64,000 nt of DNA. It comes from Myxococcales bacterium (GTDB taxonomy: Bacteria; Myxococcota_A; Polyangia; Palsa-1104; JAEUJZ01). Both the position numbers and the translations under genes were made by a program. Shown in pieces: positions 53,663 to 62,169 of the stretch (within the stretch, counting starts at the first letter, position 1; every line of letters begins with the position of its first letter). The notes beneath the pieces were generated by a model, which was given only the letters and a program-made list of their open reading frames with translations, was not told where the DNA came from and did not search any database. The stretch covers positions 1-64,000 of the forward strand of contig JAEUKB010000069.1 in the NCBI GenBank assembly GCA_016794365.1, given 5' to 3'.

Positions 53663-56457
53663 CCACCTGTGCGCTGTGAAAGCCACGCATCCATGTCCGC
53701 GAGTTTGTCGCTGCTTCCGCTTGCTCCGCGTAGCTCTTCGCGCGCTTGTCGGGCCAACATGAGCGCTTCCGTTCTCTTCTTCTGTCCCCACAATGCTTGC
53801 GCCAGTGCAAAGCGAACCGCTGCGCGATTGGCCTTCCACAGACCGCCATGCTCTGCCAACGCGAGCGCACGCTGTAACACGCGCTGCGCTTCATCCACTT
53901 GATTGCGCCGCAGATACACAACACCCATCACGCGCAGCGCTTCCGCCAGCTCGGGATGGGTTCCGTCTCCGGCTTGTTCAAACAGAGACACCGCACGCCG
54001 ACAGCTCAACAGCGCAGCATCATCGAGGACAAGCTGCGCCTCCAGATCGCACAGGTTGATCAGCACCAGCCGAACGCCATCATCACGCGGATGTTGCGGC
54101 ACCTGTTCCATGATCGCGAGCGCACGCTGCATGATCGGAAGCGCTTCCCGGAGTCTTCCTTGATCTTGAACAGAGACCGCAAGGTTCATCATCGCATCGG
54201 CTCTGATCGGACTGTTCTCCGGCAGCGCTTGTTCGAGGATGCGCACAGCTTGACGATTGCGTGCTTCTGCTAAAACAGGCTGACCCACTTCATGGAGCAG
54301 CATCCCAACGGTGAGCAGCCCGCGTGCATAGCGTGGATGTTGGCTTCCGTGGACTTTGAGCAGTGCGGACTCGAAGCGCTCTAGCTGCTGACGCGCTTTG
54401 TCTATTTGTCCTTGCTTCAGGAACAGAATCCCGAGCAGTCGTGCGGTTTCCGAAGACTCTGCCAGATCGATTCCTTCGTACGTGATCAACGTGTCCAGTG
54501 CGCGATGTGCTTCCCGTTCAGCGGCAGCAAGGTCTCCTGATCGATGGGCCAGTCGCGCGCGCAAAAGAGACAGCTCTCCCACAAGTCTGGTTCCACTTGC
54601 ACCGAGTCGCTCAACCGATACTTGCGCGAGGTCTGCGTACTCTTTTCCACGGACTGCATCGCCGATCACTTCTCCGGTGAGTCCGGCCAGACCAAGCCAT
54701 GCGCGTGCTGCAACATCGCGTTCCGTACTCGCTTCTGCCGCGAGCGCAGACTGCCACAGCGACGAAGCTGCTGCGCTAAACTCATCCTTTTCCCATTGCA
54801 GACGACCGAGCAGATACAGCGCTTCCGCTTCAATCGCACGATCCTTTTGCTGCTGCGCGCGGCTGACAAGCTGTCGGACTCCTGCTTCTGCACTGATCCA
54901 CTGTCCGGTGTTGGTGAGCGCTTGCAAGTGCGCGAGCGTGTCACGCAGCAGCTGGTTTGTGATGGTTCCTGCGCTCGATTCGGGTCCAATCTTCAGACAG
55001 TCGAGCGGAGAGCGCAGCGATAGAACAGCCTGGGTTGCACGCTCAACCACGATCGATTCCGGCGCTTCCAAAATGCGCACCAGCGCTTGTAGGTCCGTGG
55101 CTGCACGCGATAGACATACGCTGCGCGCACGCGCTCCATCCCCCGCAATGCCTGCGCTGAGACCCAGCTCACAGCTCTGTTCACTGGCGCGATGTAGCTC
55201 CTCATTTCGCTTGTGAAGCAGACGATCTGCGTACTCAAACGCTTGCTGGGCATACGGCGCTTTGGTGTTCAGAAAGCCACGCCGAACCCGATCTGTGGTG
55301 GCGCTGTCCCAGTGAAATTGCTTGCGCTCCAGCTCGGCTACGCAGCGACGGTGTTGATCGCGCAGTGCCAGCCGATAGCCGCCCGCACCAGCCATCAGGA
55401 CACCTGCGATCGCGGTAGTGAATAGGAATCGAAACAGCCACCGATTTGGAGAAGGACGCAGCGCTGCCAGCAGCGAATCCATGTCTGCAAAGCGTGCGCG
55501 TGGATCCTCACGAAGACCTTGGCGCAGTGCGCGTACGATGCTGTGCGGAGGCGAGTCTTTGGCCAGTCCCAGCGCTTCCATCATCGTCAAACAGAAGCTG
55601 AACTGATCCGATTGAGGAGACGGAGCCGTCCCAATCCGAAGCTCCGGTGCAAGGTAGCGCGGCGTCCCAGCCAAGGGACGATCTCTCGGTATCGCATCGT
55701 GGGTATGCGCCAGTCCAAAGTCCGAGACCAGCACGCGCCCATCACTACGTCGCCACAGGATGTTTTCCGGCTTCAGATCGCGGTGGGTCAGGCCAGCTCT
55801 GTGGGCTGCTGCGAGTCCGGTTCCTGCTTGTTGGGCCAGCGCGAGGATGTCGGAAACAGTTCGCGGTTGCTCTTGGAGCCAGCCGCGCAGCGTCAGTCCA
55901 TCGACATATTCCATCGCCAGAAAGAGCTGACCGTCCACAGCTCCTGCATCGTAGACTTGCACCACGTTTGGATGACTGAGCCGCGCCATGGCTCGTGCTT
56001 CGCGCTGTAGCATGCCCGCTTCCGCACCTCTCCAGAGATCGGGACGGAGCAGCTTGATGGCGACGTGACGAGCCAGCTCTGGATCTTCGGCCAGATAGAC
56101 TACGCCCATTCCGCCCACGCCAAGCAGTCGCAGGATCCGATATCGTCCTACCGTCGCAAAAGGAAACAGCGGAGCGTGTCTTCCTTCATGAGAAGGGAGC
56201 ACGGAAGGGAGTGCGGAAGGGAGTGCGGAAGGGAGTGCGGAAGGAGTCGGAGTTGTACGCTCTCCACTTCGTCCAAGCAGAACCAAGGCTGACAACAAGC
56301 GACGACAGCTTGGACATCGATCAACATGCTGCTCGATGTAGATGCGCTGCGCCGGTTGGGCTCGTGCTTCAGCGACTGCCAGTAGCTCTTCTTCATCGGG
56401 ACATTCCAGCGCAGAAGACGAACTGGGATCGCTGCTTCCAACAGGATACATCTCCAA
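53659..56457 (-). CDS. Zinc-finger/kinase/TPR protein, likely regulator of the sigma factor
   Basis: The 932-residue protein has an anti-sigma-like zinc segment at the N-terminus: Cys19, His44, Cys48, Cys51 (IEQHVDRCPSCRRLLSAL), pattern H-x3-C-x2-C. A 12-bp repeat encodes a Ser-Ala-Leu-Pro hinge (about 73-89). The kinase domain follows: GVGGMG (113-118), Lys135 in VAIK, HRD (225-227) in THRDLKPEN, DFG (246-248). A membrane helix (about 342-362: FLFTTAIAGVLMAGAGG) leads to roughly 550 residues of TPR-like repeats (AEARNRQAVRILEQALPENS, LREALPIMQRALAIME). All catalytic residues are present. It ends in the start of the sigma gene. The likely logic is that TPRs sense, the kinase phosphorylates and the zinc domain binds sigma (inference). 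Confidence 0.9.
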   Translation of the reverse strand: MEMYPVGSSDPSSSSALECPDEEELLAVAEARAQPAQRIYIEQHVDRCPSCRRLLSALVLLGRSGERTTPTPSALPSALPSALPSVLPSHEGRHAPLFPFATVGRYRILRLLGVGGMGVVYLAEDPELARHVAIKLLRPDLWRGAEAGMLQREARAMARLSHPNVVQVYDAGAVDGQLFLAMEYVDGLTLRGWLQEQPRTVSDILALAQQAGTGLAAAHRAGLTHRDLKPENILWRRSDGRVLVSDFGLAHTHDAIPRDRPLAGTPRYLAPELRIGTAPSPQSDQFSFCLTMMEALGLAKDSPPHSIVRALRQGLREDPRARFADMDSLLAALRPSPNRWLFRFLFTTAIAGVLMAGAGGYRLALRDQHRRCVAELERKQFHWDSATTDRVRRGFLNTKAPYAQQAFEYADRLLHKRNEELHRASEQSCELGLSAGIAGDGARARSVCLSRAATDLQALVRILEAPESIVVERATQAVLSLRSPLDCLKIGPESSAGTITNQLLRDTLAHLQALTNTGQWISAEAGVRQLVSRAQQQKDRAIEAEALYLLGRLQWEKDEFSAAASSLWQSALAAEASTERDVAARAWLGLAGLTGEVIGDAVRGKEYADLAQVSVERLGASGTRLVGELSLLRARLAHRSGDLAAAEREAHRALDTLITYEGIDLAESSETARLLGILFLKQGQIDKARQQLERFESALLKVHGSQHPRYARGLLTVGMLLHEVGQPVLAEARNRQAVRILEQALPENSPIRADAMMNLAVSVQDQGRLREALPIMQRALAIMEQVPQHPRDDGVRLVLINLCDLEAQLVLDDAALLSCRRAVSLFEQAGDGTHPELAEALRVMGVVYLRRNQVDEAQRVLQRALALAEHGGLWKANRAAVRFALAQALWGQKKRTEALMLARQAREELRGASGSSDKLADMDAWLSQRTGG
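56195..56242. repeat. 12-bp tandem repeat in the kinase hinge
   Basis: Four units of gggagtgcggaa (the first with two changes) from 56195 to 56242 encode repeated S-A-L-P on the minus strand between the zinc segment and the kinase domain. Copy number could vary hinge length between strains. Confidence 0.85.
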
Positions 56458-56651
56458 CGTCTGAGCTTAGCACGTCGAGACAGACCTTGTCTGGACAGCG
56501 CATGTGGATGCACGAAGGGATTCCCCATACAGACACGGACAGGCAGGAGTCCTGGCGCTTGGCTGCGCAGCCTGCATACAGTTGGAATTTTTTGCGACAA
56601 GTTGCGGAAGCGTCCCTCTCCCAAGCAGACGACCCAAACAGGGAGGATCGG

Positions 56652-57953
56652 ATGAAGCGAAGACTTGCAACGTGTCTGCTTTCGTTGGTGGTGTCATGCA
56701 GTGACAGCGCAGTCAGCGGAGAGAACCATTCAAGCGATGACACATCAGGAATGAATCCTTCTTCCGTGATGTGCAGCGCCGCAACCTGCATAGGAGAAGG
56801 CCAAGCCTGCGTGCAAGATCGCTGCGTAAGTGACTGCCGTGTCGCATCAGCCACTTCATGTAGTGCAGACAAAGTCTGTGACTTTTCGGATGGACGCTGC
56901 GCTGTCAAAGGAAGTCCAGGTGTACTCACCGGAGGCTTCACGGACTGTGCTGGTCCCAAAGGCGTGCAGCACTGCGGTCCGGGCTCTGTCTGTTCCTTGG
57001 ACAATCAGTGCGAGGCTGACGGACCGTGCGCAGATGTCTCCTGCGATGAAACGGGACGCTGCTGGGGAACAAGCTGTCCGAAGACGCGACCGGCTCCGCT
57101 GTGTACGTTGCCCGATGTGGACAAGCTAAGCGGAGTGTCTGCAAACGCCATCAGCTTCGACTTTGATCGACTGTGTAACAGCTATGTAGTGACGCTGACT
57201 GGCTACGATTATCTGTATCAAGTGGCTCCTGACGGAGTCGTAACCACGGTGGCTGGCTACAGCGATGCGAACATGCATGAAGTGGTCGCAGCTCCGCTTG
57301 CGTCTTCTGCAAAAGCTCCAGGTGATGTCGCGCTGATTTACGGAATCCATGGCGCTGCGATCTCTCTGCTCCAGCGAGGAGAGACTCTGTCTCTGCCACC
57401 CCTGATTCCTACCCAGACTCTGCCAAGCGGAGTCGCTCCGATCGGGGCTCCGTTTGATACCTATTCCGCAGGGCTTACGTATGGTCCCAAAGGACGACTG
57501 TTTGTAGCCAACGCGCAGACATCGGGTGACTTGGTAGAAGTCTTCGCCAAAGATGGATCGACCACCACGCTGTACACCGATCCCAATGCAGAGCGGATCA
57601 CCGCAGCGACGCAGTACAACCTCCGAGCGCTGGTGATCGGGATGACGAGCGGAGAGCTGCGTCTGTTCGATCTGGGAACCAAGCAAGCGACTGTCCTATC
57701 GAAAGGAATCGGCGAGCCGATCGCAAGTCTGGCCATGGATCGCTTTACCGGAACGCTCTACGTTGGACACATGAGCGGCTCTGTGGTGACGGTGGATGCC
57801 AAGGGAACGGTGACTCCCTTTGCGAAGCATGAGCTGGCGGCACGCCTACGCATCGCACCAGACAACGCGCTCTACTGTCTGACCGGATCTGTCTCTGGGG
57901 GCGGTGTCAGCGGAGCGAGCTTTGGCAAGACCGCACTTCCCAGCACGCGATAG
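56652..57953 (+). CDS. Cys-rich propeller lipoprotein
   Basis: ATG 56652 after gggaggatcgg gives 433 residues; the upstream frame is a shadow of the kinase gene. The lipobox is VVSC. The first ~150 residues are Cys-rich (GEGQACVQDRCVSDCR, CGPGSVCSLDNQCEAD, CADVSCDETGRCWG), like the small disulfide modules common in myxobacterial surface proteins. Propeller-like strands follow (YLYQVAPDGVVTTVAGYSDA, GLTYGPKGRLFVANAQTSGD, LAMDRFTGTLYVGHMSGSVV). It is divergent from the sigma-linked kinase gene (194 bp between starts), so it may be a target of that sigma factor. Ligand unknown. Confidence 0.82.
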   Translation: MKRRLATCLLSLVVSCSDSAVSGENHSSDDTSGMNPSSVMCSAATCIGEGQACVQDRCVSDCRVASATSCSADKVCDFSDGRCAVKGSPGVLTGGFTDCAGPKGVQHCGPGSVCSLDNQCEADGPCADVSCDETGRCWGTSCPKTRPAPLCTLPDVDKLSGVSANAISFDFDRLCNSYVVTLTGYDYLYQVAPDGVVTTVAGYSDANMHEVVAAPLASSAKAPGDVALIYGIHGAAISLLQRGETLSLPPLIPTQTLPSGVAPIGAPFDTYSAGLTYGPKGRLFVANAQTSGDLVEVFAKDGSTTTLYTDPNAERITAATQYNLRALVIGMTSGELRLFDLGTKQATVLSKGIGEPIASLAMDRFTGTLYVGHMSGSVVTVDAKGTVTPFAKHELAARLRIAPDNALYCLTGSVSGGGVSGASFGKTALPSTR

Positions 57954-57996
57954 CGCCCAGCTCGTGATTCCTTCTCAGTTGTAACGCATTCCTTTT

Positions 57997-58024
57997 GGAT
58001 ATAGTTGACAAGGAAACTATATCC
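57997..58024 (+). promoter_or_regulatory. Palindromic operator overlapping a -35-like TTGACA
   Basis: GGATATAGTT (57997-58006) and AACTATATCC (58015-58024) form a perfect 10-bp inverted repeat with an 8-bp spacer. TTGACA (58005-58010) lies inside, with a weak -10-like sequence about 17 bp on. It is upstream of the operon with the MarR gene, so autorepression by MarR is the simplest reading. Confidence 0.7.
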
Positions 58025-58098
58025 AGCTATCTCTCTTCCTGAGCGCTCGATCATCCTGGCGAGCCCGTCGTACAACGCAAGAGCGAGGAAGAATCGAC

Positions 58099-58500
58099 AT
58101 GATCCAGCCACTGATCACAACTGCGCAGAGCTGCCTAGATGCCGCTTACGACGGCACCATGGACTTCCCTTCCATCATCCGCACCCTGATGGACGCCGGG
58201 TTTGAAGGCTATGACGTGGACTATCGACGCGGAACGTCCACCTACTTCCATTCCAGCGGAGACAGCGTTCAGCTGGCACTCCCAAGGTGTGATGCATCCG
58301 TCGCTGCCAAGTTCGATGGAAGCGCTGTCGAACAGGCTGTGCGTGAAGCGCAACACAAAGTCCCCGGCTACACGTACGCAGGCTTCTGCACGAAAGCAAA
58401 GACCGCAGGCTGCGCTGGGTATATGGTTTCCTTTCTCGGAAAGCGCGTCGTCTACTTCGGACGAACAGCAGAGACGCATGTCGAGCACTTCCCTCAGTAA
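58099..58500 (+). CDS. DUF1398-like protein
   Basis: The 133-residue protein (MIQPLITTAQSCLDAAYDGT, MDFPSIIRTLMDAGFEGYDV, DYRRGTSTYFHSSGDSVQL) resembles DUF1398, a small soluble family seen in many bacteria and with no settled function. Aromatic and His residues (Y-D-V-D-Y-R-R, Y-F-H) near residue 40-55 are conserved in my memory of the family. The gene is first in an operon controlled by a palindrome, overlaps the MarR gene by 23 bp and is followed by a cupin. The set resembles a small-molecule response unit. Confidence 0.75.
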   Translation: MIQPLITTAQSCLDAAYDGTMDFPSIIRTLMDAGFEGYDVDYRRGTSTYFHSSGDSVQLALPRCDASVAAKFDGSAVEQAVREAQHKVPGYTYAGFCTKAKTAGCAGYMVSFLGKRVVYFGRTAETHVEHFPQ

Positions 58501-58999
58501 ATCGTCGCGTACACGCCGATCCAACGTCGATTCAAGCGCGCCACAGCATGTTGGTATCAGCGAGCTGGAAGCGCATCTTGGCTACTGGCTGCGCGTGGTG
58601 TCGAATCATGTGTCACACGCCTTCAAGGCGAAAGTCGAGACGCTGGGTGTGACGGTCGCAGAGTGGGTCGTGCTGCGCGCTCTGTTCGATTCGGACGGCA
58701 TCAAGCCGAGCGAGCTGGCAGCAAAGATTGGACTGACCCGTGGAGCCATCTCGAAGCTTGTGGATCGTCTGGCCGCCAAGGACTTGGTGTCGATTCATAG
58801 CGATGCGCAAGACGGACGCGCACAGCGCATTACATTGAGAGCCGCCGGACGCCGCCTGGTTCCAAAGCTTGCGATGCTGGCCGATGAAAACGATGCAGAA
58901 GCGTTCGGGCACCTGGACCTGACCAAGCGATCCGCGCTGCTGGCGATGCTCAAGGAGCTTGTGGAACACCTCGGTCTGCAAGGAGCGCCCCTCGACTGA
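58478..58999 (+). CDS. MarR-family transcriptional regulator
   Basis: ATG 58478 lies inside the end of the DUF1398-like gene. The 173-residue protein has the MarR winged helix: TVAEWVVLRALFDSDGIKPS, ELAAKIGLTRGAISKLVDRL, AAKDLVSIHSDAQDGRAQRI. The wing motif D-x-R-x-x-x-I/V-x-L-T/R appears as DGRAQRITLR. Dimerisation helices flank it. MarR proteins repress their own operon and release DNA when they bind a small phenolic or similar ligand. The 28-bp palindrome at 57997 is the obvious operator. The start may also be further downstream, since the first ~20 residues are low-complexity. Confidence 0.9.
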   Translation: MSSTSLSKSSRTRRSNVDSSAPQHVGISELEAHLGYWLRVVSNHVSHAFKAKVETLGVTVAEWVVLRALFDSDGIKPSELAAKIGLTRGAISKLVDRLAAKDLVSIHSDAQDGRAQRITLRAAGRRLVPKLAMLADENDAEAFGHLDLTKRSALLAMLKELVEHLGLQGAPLD

Positions 59000-59156
59000 C
59001 GACAACAAGCAGCGAGCGATGGACATCAAGCGCGCTGATGCGCTTCGTTGGGACTCCTTTTGGCGATCGTCCTGCGGTGGATCTCGATCGGTCTGCATGC
59101 CCTCAGGAGTGCTCCCCGTTGTCCGTCTCTGCGCGCGCCGTGACATTGTGGCGGAA

Positions 59157-59579
59157 ATGCGAAATAGTCCGGCGATGGAAAGCAGCCCTGTGTTCTCGCT
59201 CGAACAGCACCCCGCTCACCTTGGACTTGGCGCAACGGTTGTCTGTGAGCCCCGCTTCACCGGCGATTGGGATTGGTACAAGTCCTATGGTGAGCGTCAT
59301 CAGTGCGATGGTGTCGAAGGCCGACTCGTCTCGATGTACACGTTCAGCAAACCGTGGGAGACCTGGGAAATGCACCCCAAAGGCGCAGAGCTTGTCTTGT
59401 GTACCGACGGTGAGCTAACGCTTCATCAAGAGCTAGGCGGCCAGGTTCGCACTGTAAAGCTGCGCAAGGGGGAAGCCGTCATCAATCCTTGTGGCGTCTG
59501 GCACACCGCCGACTGCGACGCTCCTTGCACGGCGCTGTTCATCACCGCTGGCGAAGGCACCGAGCTCCGCCCGCGCTAA
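59157..59579 (+). CDS. Cupin-domain protein
   Basis: ATG 59157 is likely (ATG 59175 is an alternative). The 140-residue protein has a single cupin barrel: YTFSKPWETWEMHPKGAELV, LCTDGELTLHQELGGQVRTV, RKGEAVINPCGVWHTADCD. The second motif G-x5-P-x-G-x-x-H is visible (GEAVINPCGVWH); the first lacks the common double His and has H-P-K-G-A-E instead. Metal binding is therefore possible but not certain. It follows the MarR gene in the same direction, 157 bp away. The substrate is probably a small molecule. Confidence 0.75.
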   Translation: MRNSPAMESSPVFSLEQHPAHLGLGATVVCEPRFTGDWDWYKSYGERHQCDGVEGRLVSMYTFSKPWETWEMHPKGAELVLCTDGELTLHQELGGQVRTVKLRKGEAVINPCGVWHTADCDAPCTALFITAGEGTELRPR

Positions 59580-59659
59580 CCGACAACACCGGGAACACAA
59601 CCGGCACACACGCATGCCTTGATTTGCGACACAGCGACAGCGCTCGATTGATACGCCAT

Positions 59660-59675
59660 TACTTCATGACGAAGT
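59660..59675. repeat. Third attachment-like site, 16 of 17 bases
   Basis: TACTTCATGACGAAGT followed by C instead of A, the same core as at 46786 and 63335. To its right the minus strand reads GTQSGFGLFYSDGTKSVRGD then F-V-M-K-stop, a coding-like end that differs from the kinase. This indicates an internal junction of two tandem elements or an older insertion site. Confidence 0.75.
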
Positions 59676-59806
59676 CACCGCGTACGCTCTTTGTCCCGTC
59701 GCTGTAGAACAAACCAAACCCTGACTGTGTGCCTGCGGTGTGACACGGATGTGATGCGACGATGAAGCGCGTAGGTTTCATACGGACTGCGTGACATCCT
59801 TCGATG

Positions 59807-60664
59807 TTATGTTGCTTGCTTCGCTGGTTCAATTTGCAGATCAGGCGGTCCCAGCAGCATGCGCAGCTTCACCACAAGTCCGTTGTGTCGATACATTTCA
59901 CGCAGAAGATTCCAGGCTTCAGAAACGTGAACCGTGATCGGATTTGTCGATTGAATCTGATGCGTCAAGCCATAGTGAGGTAACTCTCCTTCTGGTTCAT
60001 ATGTGCCAAACAAGCGATCCCACAGGATCAAAATTCCACCGTAGTTTTTGTCTAAATACTGTGTCTGTATAGCGTGATGGACACGATGATTCGACGGAGA
60101 ATTGAACACGCGATCAAACCAGCCCAGCTTGCCGATTGAGTCGGTGTGCAGCCACTGCTGATAGCCAACCATCACAAGAAAACAAGCAATGATCAGCTTG
60201 GGATCAAAGCCAATCAGCACCGCTGGGAGATAGAACCACGGCGAAAGAAATCCATCCACAAACGACACGCGCAGTCCAGTCACTTGATCGAACAGCGGAG
60301 AGCTGTGATGAACCGAGTGTGAGATCGCCCACAATAAGCGAATGCGATGGCTGGCGCGATGCTCTACGTAATAGAGAAAATCAACAATCAGAAGGCATGC
60401 GGCTGCGCTCAGCCAAGTGGTCGATATCCGCCAATCAATGTAGGTCTGTGCAAAGGCAAACAGCGCGGATACAAACGATGCAGCGACTCCCGCACAAAGC
60501 AGCGTGGGAACCAGCGGACTCGCGCTGGCGAGCTGTTCAAAAAGCAGTCTTTTGTCAAGCGCGGCCCGGCGCGAGCGCTGCCACAGTTCCACCGGCAGCA
60601 GCAGGAAAAACGGCGCAATGGCCAGGACAAAGCTCAGGGTTTCCAGACGAGAAGCGATCGACAT
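59807..60664 (-). CDS. Fatty-acid-hydroxylase/sterol-desaturase-family membrane protein
   Basis: ATG 60664 follows aggagg and gives 285 residues. Four or five membrane helices surround three histidine motifs: H-R-A-S-H (YYVEHRASHRIRLLWAISH), H-S-V-H-H and H-R-V-H-H (NSPSNHRVHHAIQ), the di-iron site of the superfamily. Another conserved part is ILILWDRLFGTYEPE. Members hydroxylate or desaturate fatty acids, sterols or carotenoids in the membrane. It is divergent from a TetR gene with a palindrome between, so expression is probably controlled by that repressor. Confidence 0.88.
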   Translation of the reverse strand: MSIASRLETLSFVLAIAPFFLLLPVELWQRSRRAALDKRLLFEQLASASPLVPTLLCAGVAASFVSALFAFAQTYIDWRISTTWLSAAACLLIVDFLYYVEHRASHRIRLLWAISHSVHHSSPLFDQVTGLRVSFVDGFLSPWFYLPAVLIGFDPKLIIACFLVMVGYQQWLHTDSIGKLGWFDRVFNSPSNHRVHHAIQTQYLDKNYGGILILWDRLFGTYEPEGELPHYGLTHQIQSTNPITVHVSEAWNLLREMYRHNGLVVKLRMLLGPPDLQIEPAKQAT

Positions 60665-60686
60665 GTGCCCTCCTGAGACAATAAAG

Positions 60687-60696
60687 TGAGCGCTCA
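60687..60696. promoter_or_regulatory. Palindrome TGAGCGCTCA between hydroxylase and TetR genes
   Basis: A perfect 10-bp palindrome in the 100-bp divergent region, 23 bp before the hydroxylase start. Size and place fit a TetR-type operator. It is flanked by AT-rich sequence that could hold both promoters. Confidence 0.55.
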
Positions 60697-60764
60697 TTCA
60701 ATTTATCATTTTGCTCCTTGGTTGCCAGCGAAAAAAGTACGCTCGGAGCAAAGAGGTAGACAGC

Positions 60765-61385
60765 GTGCGACGCGCGAACCCAGACCTACAGCAGCAGCGA
60801 GTTGAAGAGATCGTTGCGGCGGCCACCGCCTGTTTTTTGGAAAAGGGCTTTCACAAGACCAGCGTGCAAGACATCGCGCAGCGCGCCGGGCTGAGCATGG
60901 GTCTTTTGTACCGATACTTCCCGAGCAAAGACGCGATCATCGAAGCGGCAGCGACGACGGCAGGACGGGAAGCGCGTGAGCTGATCGATCGGTTTGCGCA
61001 AGCGACGGAGCTTCGGCGTGGATTTCGACAGCTCGCGCAGGAGCTGCTCACGGCGGCGACGATTCCGGGCTATCAAGCGCTGCTCGCCGAAGTCCATGCA
61101 GAGTCGTTTCGAAATCCGTCTCTGCGACGGATGGAGCAGCAAGACCTCGCGACGATGCGGCTGGCGGTTTCCGATGCGCTGCGACAGCATCAGCAGGCTG
61201 GACGACTGGCTGCGGGCGTCGATACGCTGGCGCTGGCGACGGTGATTTTCGCGACAATCGAGGGTCTGTGTGCGCACGTTGAGCTGGACCCAGCCCTGGA
61301 TGTTGCGATGCGGCAGCGAGCGATCGATGTGCTCTTGGGGCTCTTGGATGCGGCGCAGACCACGATGTCTGGACGCTCGGAGTAA
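60765..61385 (+). CDS. TetR-family transcriptional regulator
   Basis: GTG 60765 follows agagg with 8-base spacing and gives 206 residues; TTG/ATG-like starts at 60711 would add 18 residues without a site. The N-terminal TetR domain reads RVEEIVAAATACFLEKGFHK, TSVQDIAQRAGLSMGLLYRY, FPSKDAIIEAAATTAGREAR, with the helix-turn-helix in the middle segment. The C-terminal ligand domain is all helical. It is divergent from the hydroxylase gene and most probably its repressor; ligands in such pairs are often fatty acids or acyl-CoA (family knowledge, not shown here). Confidence 0.9.
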   Translation: MRRANPDLQQQRVEEIVAAATACFLEKGFHKTSVQDIAQRAGLSMGLLYRYFPSKDAIIEAAATTAGREARELIDRFAQATELRRGFRQLAQELLTAATIPGYQALLAEVHAESFRNPSLRRMEQQDLATMRLAVSDALRQHQQAGRLAAGVDTLALATVIFATIEGLCAHVELDPALDVAMRQRAIDVLLGLLDAAQTTMSGRSE

Positions 61386-61393
61386 CGGCTCGA

Positions 61394-61945
61394 CTACCAG
61401 GTTGGCTTTCGGGAGTCCGTTCCGTAACGATATGGACTGACGCGCATCTCGAAGTGAAGGTGCGGTCCGGTTACGTTGCCAGTGGTTCCGACCAGACCGA
61501 TCTGCTGACCGGCGGACAGCTTCTGTCCAGCGCTCACGTCAAGGCGGCTCAAGTGGGCATACAGATAGCGTCGTCCGTCGGAGGACTGAATGATTGCAGC
61601 GCGTCCATAGGCAGCCCCCCACGAGGTTGGATAGGCCGCTTCAATGACACGCGCACTCGTGATGGCAACAGCCTTCGTTCCCGTCGGTGAAGCGTAGTCA
61701 TCGCCGGTGTGATAACCCGCAGCCCAGGGTCCAGGTTTTCCAAACGGAGTCGTGACGCGATAGCCCGGAACCGGAGAGCTGACGCCCTGCGCCAACAGCT
61801 CCTCTTGGCATCCTCCTTCTTCGTCGGAGACAGCGATGCAGGGAGTGCGCTCCGCTTCAGCCAGCTCGGATCCGTCACAGCCCGGCGCAAGCAGACCACA
61901 CAGAATCGGAAGAGACAGCGAGAGACAGCGTGTGCGTGTTGACAT
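61394..61945 (-). CDS. M23 (LytM) peptidase lipoprotein
   Basis: The 183-residue protein has lipobox LAPGC (Cys23) and a complete M23 domain: GYHTGDDYASPTG (zinc ligands His79 and Asp83), LYAHLS (His131) and GPHLHFEM (His162, His164). These endopeptidases cut cross-links in peptidoglycan. The short N-terminal linker has several cysteines (PCIAVSDEEGGCQ). As a lipoprotein it should work on the cell wall from the outer membrane, or on neighbouring cells. It is convergent with the TetR gene. Confidence 0.9.
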   Translation of the reverse strand: MSTRTRCLSLSLPILCGLLAPGCDGSELAEAERTPCIAVSDEEGGCQEELLAQGVSSPVPGYRVTTPFGKPGPWAAGYHTGDDYASPTGTKAVAITSARVIEAAYPTSWGAAYGRAAIIQSSDGRRYLYAHLSRLDVSAGQKLSAGQQIGLVGTTGNVTGPHLHFEMRVSPYRYGTDSRKPTW

Positions 61946-62169
61946 GATGAACAGACATCGCAGGAGTCATGCCAACCCAAGCGCTCGTGCCGCACCGTCA
62001 TCGCTCAGCCGAGCAGAGCGTCTGTGGATGCTGGGGAGCGGACCCTGATTCCTGTACACATCACCTGATGGCTGGACTCTGCAAGGAACCATCGCGATAG
62101 AACGCATCTTGCTGCGCACGATTCCCAGCCGCGCGCAAGCTTACGTACACGCAGCGGGCTCGGGCTCGG

